From Candidatus Cloacimonadota bacterium (GTDB lineage Bacteria > Cloacimonadota > Cloacimonadia > Cloacimonadales > TCS61), in assembly GCA_018654125.1 (NCBI GenBank), contig JABIME010000214.1, forward strand, positions 1-5,567: a stretch of DNA of 5,567 bases, written 5' to 3'. The translations under genes and the position numbers were made by a program. Numbering within the stretch: the first letter of the stretch is position 1; each line of letters opens with the position of its first letter. Of the stretch, positions 1-5,567 are shown in pieces. The notes under the pieces are model-generated. The model was not told where the DNA came from. It did no database searches and worked only from the letters and a program-made list of their open reading frames with translations.

Positions 1-1
1 A

Positions 2-658
2 TATTTTGATACAGAACAGCTTCCAATTCCTAACTTACCGATAATTCTTAGTTTTAAGCGTGGGGAAGGTGACCTAATAAAAAATGTGAAAACGAATATG
101 AGCGGGATTGCATCTTCTAAGATAAGTAAAATTACTTCTTCCGAGAAAATGCAGATACTTGGTGCTGAGCTTGATATCTCCCAACTGATCAACCAGGATA
201 GTACTTCATTTGTGTATCAGAATATTCTTAAAACTTTTCCAATGCCATCAACCAAGATAATTATTAATGTTACAGGTTTACTGATTTATATTGAATCTGA
301 GGAAATTAATTTAGGTAAGGAACTTAACGTACTTCATATTGAACCAAAAATCAAAGAGAGTTTCTCTGATAAAGGTTTCTCTTTTACTGATGATATGAAT
401 AAAGCCGATATTTATGTTACGATAAAAGCTAGATCACGAGAAGGATCAGAAATGTTTGGAATGTACTCCACATTTGTAGATTGCACTGTCTCTGCATTAG
501 AAATGAGCTCTGGTGAAGAGATATATAAAAATGCTTTTAATAATATTAGCGGACAAGGCTTGAATGCAGAAAAAGCAGGACTCAAAGCTTTTGAGATTGT
601 TGCTTCCAAAATATCGGAAAACATGGTTCCAAAAATTATTCAAACTGCAGGTCAATGA
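2..658 (+). CDS. C-terminal part of a probable exported protein with an LPP20/FlgT-like domain (5' end outside window)
   Basis: The frame is open from the first bases of the window, so this is the 3' part of a longer gene; at least 218 residues are visible. A GTG at 86 could start a 190-residue protein, but it has no Shine-Dalgarno site and the same frame reads as sensible protein before it (LPIILSFKRGEGDL), so I treat it as internal. The C-terminal half alternates beta-strand-like and helical stretches: IKESFSDKGFSF, ADIYVTIKARSREG, GMYSTFVDCTVSALEMSSGE, then a Gly-rich turn (ISGQGLNAEKAG) and a final amphipathic helix. The order 'ADIYV - R.G - GMY..FVD - GEEIY - G.GL..E.AG.KA' resembles the LPP20/FlgT/CsgG-like fold of periplasmic lipoproteins. 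That is recognition by eye. Any signal peptide or lipobox would lie upstream. The stop overlaps the cyclase start by 4 bp, so the two are probably co-transcribed and translationally coupled. Exact function is unknown. I am confident it is a real gene and only moderately sure of the family. Confidence 0.75.
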   Translation, partial: YFDTEQLPIPNLPIILSFKRGEGDLIKNVKTNMSGIASSKISKITSSEKMQILGAELDISQLINQDSTSFVYQNILKTFPMPSTKIIINVTGLLIYIESEEINLGKELNVLHIEPKIKESFSDKGFSFTDDMNKADIYVTIKARSREGSEMFGMYSTFVDCTVSALEMSSGEEIYKNAFNNISGQGLNAEKAGLKAFEIVASKISENMVPKIIQTAGQ

Positions 659-2781
659 ACAATAGAAAGAACAGAATTAGATTAACAAAGCTCTATAAGA
701 AGTGGTATGCTCTACTTATCGCATCGGTGTTGATCACTTCATTAGTTTGGCTGTTCAGTTCAGCTCCCTTCTTTAAAGATATAGAAATGAAAATGCTGGA
801 CTATCGTTTTCAGCTTGATCCAGTTCCCGAAAAAGCAGATACAAATATTGTAATAATTGCTATTGATGATGGAAGTTTAGATTTCTTTAGTGAGAATGGA
901 ATTTCTTGGCCATGGCCTCGATCATTTTATGGATATGTTGTTAATTATCTCACAGCTACCGGAGCTCGATCTGTTATTTTTGATATGCAATTCTATGAAA
1001 AAGATATTGAGCGTGAAGAAACAACTGCCCAGGAGACCGATAATATTTTTGCTGAAGCAATAAAAAATAACATGAAGGTCTATCTTGGCGTACAACTATT
1101 AAAAGATGCTAGCAATTTTCATGCTAAAGTGAATGATTTTTCTACAGCTGAACAACACCCAGACCTTATACCCTTTAAAGGGATTCGAGCACCGATAGAA
1201 CCATTTTTATTAAGTAATAGATCTATTGGTGTAATTAACACAGCGCCCGATAATGATGGTATTATTCGCAGAGTTGGCTTGTTATTTAAATTAAAAGAGC
1301 ACTATTTTGCGCAAATGGCATATCGTGTTTGGCAAGATGAATATGATACTTCAAGAGGAATAAAAATACCTGTTGATAAAAATGGTGATTACTTATTGAA
1401 TTGGTACGGACAAAGTGCCTTTAAAACATATCCATTCAAAGCTCTTATCTCTTCCGCTTCTGCTTATATGAATAATAGTCAGCCGATAATTTCTTTAAGT
1501 GCATTAAAGAATAAACATATAATTTTTGGTGCAACTGCTGCAGGACTGTATGACCTAAAATCTAATTCGTATTCAAAGGTAATGCCGGGAATGGAAATAT
1601 GGGCAACAGCGCTTAGCAATTACATAAATCATGATTTTATTACGATAGTTCCAAGTTGGTTCAATTTTGTTATTACACTTTTCTTAGTTTTTCCAATCAT
1701 GTTATTTATTTCTAATTTGTTACCTAAAAAAGCTAACTTAATAATATTAGCTCTTCTTATTTTTATGTTAGCGGTTAATTTTTTCTTATGGAAATTGTAT
1801 CGTGTTCAGTTGAATTTTACAATGCAAATGTTAGGTTTTACTATTTCGTATTTACTCATAAATACTTTAAGCTATTTGTTGGAAGGTAAGTCCAGACGTG
1901 AGATCAGGAAAATATTTACACGTTATCTTCATAATGATGTGATTAAGCAGTTAGAGGATGATCCGAATAAGGTTCAACTTGGTGGTCAGGAAATTACAGC
2001 CACAGTTCTTTATACCGATATTTACAATTTTACAACTCTCTCAGAAACAAAAACACCATCTGAGCTGGTGCAAGATTTGAATGAGTACTTTAAGACACTA
2101 ATAGACTTTGTGTTCCAATATGAAGGTTTATTAGATAAATATACCGGAGATGGGATAATGGCTCTTTTTGGAGCTCCAATAGAGAGGGATGATCATGCAT
2201 TACTAGCTTGTCGTACAGCTTACTCTCATAAAAAATTAAGAGAAGAATTAGAGCAGAAACAAGAATTAACTGCTACAGAAAAGCTTCATCTGCAAACTAG
2301 GATCGGCATCAATTCAGGACCACTTGTAGCGGGAAATATTGGTGGTGAGAAACGGATGGATTATACCGCGATTGGTGATACCGTAAATCTAGCTGCCAGA
2401 CTAGAAGGTGTAAATAAAATTTATCAAACTAATATTATAATAAGTCAGGCTACACATGAACAGATCAAAGAGCATTTTTTGTGCCGTGAATTAGATTCTT
2501 TAATGGTAAAAGGAAAAACCGAACCAACCTGCATTTTTGAAATAATAGATGTGATAGCAGAAACTATGGATCTTTCGAAATTTGTATGGATCGATATGTA
2601 CAAGCAAGGTTTAGGATTTTATAGGGAAGGAAAATGGCAGGAAGCTGGAGAAATTTTTGAAGAACTTTCCGGAGATCCATATAATGATAATGCCTCTCAG
2701 GTAATGCTTACAAGATGTATGTACTTATTGGAATTCCCACCAAAAAAATGGGATGGCATACTCAGGCTGGATGTAAAATAA
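655..2781 (+). CDS. CHASE2-domain class III adenylate cyclase, integral membrane
   Basis: Probably converts ATP to cAMP in response to an extracytoplasmic signal. Order: N-terminal membrane segment about residues 17-36; CHASE2 sensor about 45-325 (DYRFQLDP, IVIIAIDDGSL, ARSVIFDMQF, INTAPDNDGIIRR); three membrane helices about 333-355, 359-380 and 384-409; a short linker (KSRREIRKIFTRYL); then the cyclase domain about 440-630. The cyclase looks intact. Metal-binding aspartates are D455 (YTDIYNFT) and D499 (KYTGDGIMALFG). K495 and T571 occupy the purine-selecting positions, and N578 and R582 (GDTVNLAARLEG) the transition-state pair. A Lys/Thr pair is typical of subclass IIIb adenylate cyclases. 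Residues about 640-708 form a TPR-like helical tail ending PPKKWDGILRLDVK, an ending I recognise from other CHASE2 cyclases, so the protein is full length. The ATG overlaps the preceding stop (ATGA). Only a weak AGG at 649-651 precedes it, so translation probably depends on coupling. Guanylate cyclase activity is less likely, given K495. Confidence 0.95.
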   Translation: MNNRKNRIRLTKLYKKWYALLIASVLITSLVWLFSSAPFFKDIEMKMLDYRFQLDPVPEKADTNIVIIAIDDGSLDFFSENGISWPWPRSFYGYVVNYLTATGARSVIFDMQFYEKDIEREETTAQETDNIFAEAIKNNMKVYLGVQLLKDASNFHAKVNDFSTAEQHPDLIPFKGIRAPIEPFLLSNRSIGVINTAPDNDGIIRRVGLLFKLKEHYFAQMAYRVWQDEYDTSRGIKIPVDKNGDYLLNWYGQSAFKTYPFKALISSASAYMNNSQPIISLSALKNKHIIFGATAAGLYDLKSNSYSKVMPGMEIWATALSNYINHDFITIVPSWFNFVITLFLVFPIMLFISNLLPKKANLIILALLIFMLAVNFFLWKLYRVQLNFTMQMLGFTISYLLINTLSYLLEGKSRREIRKIFTRYLHNDVIKQLEDDPNKVQLGGQEITATVLYTDIYNFTTLSETKTPSELVQDLNEYFKTLIDFVFQYEGLLDKYTGDGIMALFGAPIERDDHALLACRTAYSHKKLREELEQKQELTATEKLHLQTRIGINSGPLVAGNIGGEKRMDYTAIGDTVNLAARLEGVNKIYQTNIIISQATHEQIKEHFLCRELDSLMVKGKTEPTCIFEIIDVIAETMDLSKFVWIDMYKQGLGFYREGKWQEAGEIFEELSGDPYNDNASQVMLTRCMYLLEFPPKKWDGILRLDVK

Positions 2782-2851
2782 TACTTGCAAATAGTTTTTG
2801 GCTTATTAATAGTTAGCTATATATAAATCAATTCTTATGAAACCGACTTTA

Positions 2852-3559
2852 TTAAGGTTCAGTAACTAAATCTTTTATACTAAGTTCCACCTCATCACGA
2901 AGTTCTTCAATTGAAAGTTCGTTAACTGCTTCACTCTTTATTGCATCTCCAAAATTTATTGTGATTGTAGAAGGTGTAATGTGCCAGCTTCCCTTTGGTT
3001 TTAGCTTGAATAAACCTGATAATCCAATTGGAATAATGTCAACACCTGCTTTCTTTGCCAGCATGAAGGGCATCTTCTTCAAAGGTTGCATCTCACCTGT
3101 TATGGTTCTTGTTCCTTCCGGCAGGATAGCAATTGAAGTTCCTTTATTTAGTATTTTATTTGCCTTTCTAATACTCCGCATAGATGCATAGATATTATCT
3201 CGCTCAATTGGAATGGTACCTAGCCGTGTAACTAACCAACCATAAAATGGCCATTTGAACTGATGATGTGCTTCAACACCTTTGAAATAGATTGGGATAT
3301 ATGCTTTAAGTAATGGAACATCAAATAGACTAACATGATTAGACATAAGTAAATATGTTTTTGATTTATCAAGATTTGTATTGCCTTCAACCTTAACTTT
3401 TATGAATAATACTTTAAAAAGTAATTTCAATGATTCCTTTATAAATGGATCAAGAATTTTCAAAGGTATTATAAAAGTAAGAATAATTGCAATTGAGCTG
3501 AATATACCAAAATATATAAATCCAAAAGTCCATAAGAATACAGAGCGAACTTGCTTCAT
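2852..3559 (-). CDS. plsC: 1-acyl-sn-glycerol-3-phosphate acyltransferase (PlsC family)
   Basis: Transfers an acyl chain to the sn-2 position of lysophosphatidic acid to give phosphatidic acid, at the cytoplasmic face of the inner membrane. At 235 residues it is normal length for the family. A hydrophobic N-terminal segment (about 8-34) is followed by all four acyltransferase blocks: NHVSLFD (74-80, the catalytic HxxxxD), GTIPIER (114-120), LPEGTR (146-151, phosphate binding) and VDIIPIGLSG (173-182). The ATG lies inside the end of the upstream lipid kinase gene (shared ATGA, 3556-3559), with a GAGG at 3573-3570 ten bases before the start, so the gene is co-transcribed and probably translationally coupled. 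It ends 70 bp from the convergent cyclase gene. The family is clear; acyl donor (acyl-ACP or acyl-CoA) and exact acceptor cannot be read from sequence. A lyso-ornithine-lipid or other PlsC-like acceptor is a less likely alternative. Confidence 0.92.
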   Translation of the reverse strand: MKQVRSVFLWTFGFIYFGIFSSIAIILTFIIPLKILDPFIKESLKLLFKVLFIKVKVEGNTNLDKSKTYLLMSNHVSLFDVPLLKAYIPIYFKGVEAHHQFKWPFYGWLVTRLGTIPIERDNIYASMRSIRKANKILNKGTSIAILPEGTRTITGEMQPLKKMPFMLAKKAGVDIIPIGLSGLFKLKPKGSWHITPSTITINFGDAIKSEAVNELSIEELRDEVELSIKDLVTEP

Positions 3560-4446
3560 TTCCAGAGAACCTCAATATCTTTATGCAAACATTCAATTTC
3601 TACAGGTGTGATGCCGATAAGTTCCCCATCGGGAGTTAACACTTTCGGTGGGTCAGTAGTTATTTTTATATGTTTTGCTGTAAAAGTTTCAACTTCAGGA
3701 AGATGAATATGCTCTCCAGTAAAAACTTTTGGGAATGCTTTTAAAAGCCCAATTCTACCTACTTTATTTAAAAGAGTGATATCTAGCAATCCATCATCTA
3801 TTTTTGCATTTGGAGCCATAAAGAAGTTAGCTGTATAAGTAGTGTTTGATATCTCAACAAAGATATTGTCTCTTTCCAGTACCTTACCATCAATTTCAAT
3901 TTTGAGCTTAAAAGTTTTTAATTTAAGCATTTGATACAACACACCAAAAGTGTATGAGATATTTCCAAATATCTTAAGTTTTTTTGCTGTCTTACCTACA
4001 TCCGCTACAAATCCTAATCCTAAAATATTTAAGAAATAATACGATTGGCCATGGCTTGTATATTTCCCAACATCCACTTTTCTTGGCTTCATCTGCGCAA
4101 TTATCTCTACTGCTTCTTTCCATTTAGAAACATGTAATTCCAAATCTCTAGCAACTGCATTTCCTGTTCCTACCGGTAGGATCCCAATTGGTGGTTTCTT
4201 TTTAGCTGAATTTAAATAATATCCATTTATAACTTCAAAGAGTGTACCATCTCCACCAGCAGCTATAATCGCATCATAAGCCTTAAATTTTGAACTTTTC
4301 ATTATTTCAGTTGCGTGCTCAGGATAGTCGGTAAGTCTTAAATCAAACTCAATGTTATGCTTTGTGAATTCTGCTTCTACTTCTGGTAATATTTTCTTTG
4401 CACGTCCGTGTCCGGCAAATGGATTGTATATCAATAATACTTTCAT
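3556..4446 (-). CDS. Diacylglycerol kinase-family lipid kinase (DgkB/YegS type)
   Basis: Probably phosphorylates diacylglycerol with ATP to phosphatidic acid in the cytoplasm or at the membrane surface, returning diacylglycerol from envelope polymer synthesis to the phospholipid pool. The 296-residue length fits the family. The N-terminal nucleotide-binding domain shows NPFAGHGRAKK (8-18), the signature GGDGT (64-68) and PVGTGNAVARDL (91-102). The C-terminal beta-rich domain shows FLNILGLGFVADV (138-150), APNAKIDDGLLDI (211-223) and TPDGE (271-275). The Asp and Glu of that last motif (D273, E275) match the positions I recall as catalytic in DgkB. No essential motif seems to be missing. The ATG at 4446 is preceded by AGGA with a 6-nt gap. 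It is the first gene of a two-gene operon with the PlsC homologue. Members of this family also include phosphatidylglycerol, ceramide and sphingoid kinases, so the substrate is inferred mainly from the neighbour. Confidence 0.92.
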   Translation of the reverse strand: MKVLLIYNPFAGHGRAKKILPEVEAEFTKHNIEFDLRLTDYPEHATEIMKSSKFKAYDAIIAAGGDGTLFEVINGYYLNSAKKKPPIGILPVGTGNAVARDLELHVSKWKEAVEIIAQMKPRKVDVGKYTSHGQSYYFLNILGLGFVADVGKTAKKLKIFGNISYTFGVLYQMLKLKTFKLKIEIDGKVLERDNIFVEISNTTYTANFFMAPNAKIDDGLLDITLLNKVGRIGLLKAFPKVFTGEHIHLPEVETFTAKHIKITTDPPKVLTPDGELIGITPVEIECLHKDIEVLWK

Positions 4447-4452
4447 ATTTCA

Positions 4453-4456
4453 TCCT
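4453..4456 (-). promoter_or_regulatory. Ribosome binding site of the lipid kinase gene
   Basis: On the minus strand AGGA lies 6 nt before the ATG at 4446. It supports that start; an ATG beginning at 4454 overlaps this site and is out of frame. Confidence 0.6.
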
Positions 4457-4475
4457 ATACTCTAATTTCTGCATA

Positions 4476-4502
4476 AATATAATTAGTAATTTAAGTAGTC
4501 AA
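4476..4502 (-). promoter_or_regulatory. Candidate sigma70-type promoter for the lipid kinase-plsC operon
   Basis: On the minus strand TTGACT (4502-4497) is followed after 15 nt by TATATT (4481-4476). Each hexamer matches the consensus at five of six positions, but the spacer is shorter than the ideal 17 nt. Transcription would begin near 4470, giving a leader of about 25 nt, which suits the well-placed ribosome binding site. The region is very AT-rich, so chance matches are common. Confidence 0.35.
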
Positions 4503-4513
4503 ATGTTTTTATT

Positions 4514-4519
4514 TATAAT
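4514..4519 (+). promoter_or_regulatory. Candidate -10 element for the M48 peptidase gene
   Basis: A perfect TATAAT on the plus strand. The best -35 at 17-nt spacing (TTAAGT, 4491-4496) is poor. If used, transcription would start near 4526, leaving a leader of about 95 nt, and the dyad at 4536-4554 would sit just downstream of the start, a position where a repressor could block elongation. Weak call because of the AT-rich background. Confidence 0.25.
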
Positions 4520-4535
4520 GTCTTATAGATAATAA

Positions 4536-4554
4536 TTATATTGACTCAATATAA
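4536..4554. promoter_or_regulatory. Perfect 19-bp dyad, candidate operator in divergent promoter region
   Basis: TTATATTGA-C-TCAATATAA is a perfect inverted repeat with 9-bp arms around one central base. The one-base centre makes a DNA site for a dimeric regulator more natural than an RNA hairpin. It lies between the divergent lipid kinase and peptidase genes, 67 bp before the peptidase ATG and 90 bp before the kinase ATG. Its core TTGACTCAA is not an FNR box (TTGAT-N4-ATCAA), and I do not recognise the cognate regulator. No regulator gene is in the window. Confidence 0.4.
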
Positions 4555-4607
4555 AACGAAGGTTTCTTTGCAACAGTAAATTATAAATTCAAATCCCATA
4601 AACAGGA

Positions 4608-4614
4608 AAGGGAG
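4608..4614 (+). promoter_or_regulatory. Ribosome binding site of the M48 peptidase gene
   Basis: AAGGGAG lies 6 nt before the ATG at 4621, a strong Shine-Dalgarno match that fixes this start. An ATG at 4616 is out of frame and too close to the site. Confidence 0.7.
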
Positions 4615-4620
4615 AATGGA

Positions 4621-5567
4621 ATGAAAAAAACTCTTACAATTATTTTATTAATGTTTTCAATTTTACTATTTTCACAGGAAAGCGCGATTATTCAGCGGGA
4701 TCGGGCAATAGTACGTAATGGGCCGGGATCATTTTTCCAAATATTAGCTGAATTAGAGAAAGGGACATCTATCTCAATTATAGAAAAAGATAATGGATGG
4801 CTACAGATTCAGAAAAACGATATAGAGGGTTATGTTTCACGAAAAGTTACAATCCCCCGACAAGCTTCTGATGATGTATTCTCTAGAATGGGAGTACAAA
4901 AAACTGACCTTAGGGTTTCACAACATGGGATGTCTGCCGGAGTTAAAGGATTTGCACAAAACTTTACGCAGAAATTTGATGGTTCGCCAGATTTTATGAC
5001 CTTGTATATTTCCCAAAAACTTGATGCAAAAGCATATAAAATTTTCAGGAAAGAAACTTATAGAGGTTTCAATCGAAAGGCAAATTACATAAAATTTACT
5101 ATTCCCACAACAGAAGTAAAAGATTTTTTTTCGTTTTCAGAAGAAGGAATGGGAATTGGAATTGCTTCACATATTGCTTCTATTGGAATTTATAATGATT
5201 ATCAACTTACAGAATATGTAAATCTTGTGGGCAATATTGTTGTAGAAGCTACCGATGTTTATGATATTAATTATAGATTTTTCATATTGGATATAGAAGA
5301 AGTTAATGGTTTCTCATGTCCTGGGGGTATTGTCTTTATTACACTTGGAATGCTAAGAATGATAAGAACAGAAGCTGAACTTGCCTGCGTTTTAGCACAT
5401 GAAATAGCTCATGTAGCACAGCATCACGGTATGTTGGAAATGGAAGAGCGAAAACATCATATTAATTCTGATGATGCATTTGGTGAAATGGAAGAAGAGA
5501 TGGACTCAATGGATATTGATCAAGATGAAGAATTTTTGAGTGTTGAAGCGGAGATGGAAGAACTTTG
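4621..5567 (+). CDS. Secreted SH3-M48 family zinc metallopeptidase (3' end outside window)
   Basis: Only the first 315 codons are visible; the frame is open to the window end. Residues 1-18 (MKKTLTIILLMFSILLFS) form a signal peptide with a short basic start and a hydrophobic core. There is no lipobox, so the product is probably periplasmic or secreted, not a lipoprotein. A bacterial SH3 domain follows at about 22-77 (IVRNGPGSFFQ, DNGWLQIQ, GYVSRKV), probably a cell-wall or peptide-binding module. Residues about 80-165 contain SAGVKGF (105-111) and resemble a 'GVRGL' segment found in other M48 proteins. The peptidase domain starts near 173 and shows YVNLVGNIV, NGFSCPGGIVFI (229-240) and the zinc motif HEIAH (260-264, catalytic E261). 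The third zinc ligand, expected to be a Glu further along, is not identified and probably lies beyond the window. Residues 273-315 are strongly acidic. Likely role: proteolytic quality control of envelope proteins, as for BepA/LoiP relatives. The family is clear; the substrate is unknown. Confidence 0.9.
   Translation, partial: MKKTLTIILLMFSILLFSQESAIIQRDRAIVRNGPGSFFQILAELEKGTSISIIEKDNGWLQIQKNDIEGYVSRKVTIPRQASDDVFSRMGVQKTDLRVSQHGMSAGVKGFAQNFTQKFDGSPDFMTLYISQKLDAKAYKIFRKETYRGFNRKANYIKFTIPTTEVKDFFSFSEEGMGIGIASHIASIGIYNDYQLTEYVNLVGNIVVEATDVYDINYRFFILDIEEVNGFSCPGGIVFITLGMLRMIRTEAELACVLAHEIAHVAQHHGMLEMEERKHHINSDDAFGEMEEEMDSMDIDQDEEFLSVEAEMEEL

Noticed and set aside
86..88. GTG as the true start of the first gene
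   Set aside because: No Shine-Dalgarno site precedes it and the frame is open, with protein-like content, to the window edge.
412..624. Minus-strand open frame of 70 codons opposite the first gene
   Set aside because: Antisense shadow of a clearly coding frame, with no recognisable motif.
2787..2802. Possible terminator hairpin GCAAA...TTTGGC after the cyclase stop
   Set aside because: Only five base pairs with a bulged G, AT-rich, and no T-run follows the stem; too weak to call.
2838..2861. Possible hairpin TGAAACC...GGTTCA at the end of the plsC gene
   Set aside because: Six pairs with a bulged A and an 11-nt loop, overlapping the plsC coding end, with no U-tract on either strand.
2961..3191. 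Plus-strand open frame of 76 codons opposite plsC
   Set aside because: Lies wholly antisense to conserved acyltransferase motifs; no domain or independent support.
3381..3611. Plus-strand open frame of 76 codons across the plsC/lipid kinase junction
   Set aside because: Antisense to two real genes; product has no recognisable feature.
4541..4546. TTGACT as a plus-strand -35 box for the peptidase gene
   Set aside because: No -10-like sequence 16-18 nt downstream (TTTCTT region); it is better explained as part of the dyad.

Overview
This is an AT-rich window (about one third G+C by eye) from what is probably a Gram-negative bacterium. The exported peptidase and the membrane cyclase with an extracytoplasmic sensor point that way. 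Gene style (CHASE2 cyclase tail, SH3-M48 peptidase, readable Shine-Dalgarno sites) would fit a Bacteroidota/Ignavibacteriota- or Cloacimonadota-like lineage. That is an impression: there is no rRNA or other marker gene here.

Layout. (1) Positions 2-658, plus strand: the 3' part of an exported-protein-like gene whose C-terminal half resembles LPP20/FlgT-type envelope domains. Its stop overlaps (ATGA) the start of (2), a complete 708-residue class III adenylate cyclase at 655-2781 with a CHASE2 sensor domain. (3) A 70-bp gap between convergent genes, with no convincing terminator. (4) A minus-strand two-gene operon read right to left: a diacylglycerol kinase-family lipid kinase (4446-3556), then a PlsC-type acyltransferase (3559-2852), again with an ATGA overlap. 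(5) A 174-bp divergent intergenic region holding candidate promoters, two clear ribosome binding sites and a perfect 19-bp dyad. (6) From 4621 to the window end, plus strand: the 5' part of a secreted SH3-M48 zinc metallopeptidase.

How they work together. The first pair looks like a sensing unit: an envelope protein made in fixed ratio with a cyclase that probably turns an extracytoplasmic cue into cAMP. The second pair makes phosphatidic acid by two routes, phosphorylating diacylglycerol and acylating lysophosphatidic acid, so it probably serves phospholipid recycling and synthesis. The M48 peptidase is probably an envelope quality-control protease. The dyad between the lipid operon and the peptidase could be an operator for one or both.

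No RNA gene, mobile element, CRISPR array or clear sign of recent transfer was seen. Most of the window is recognisable families. The less explained parts are the first protein, the dyad, and the domain order and acidic stretch of the M48 protein.
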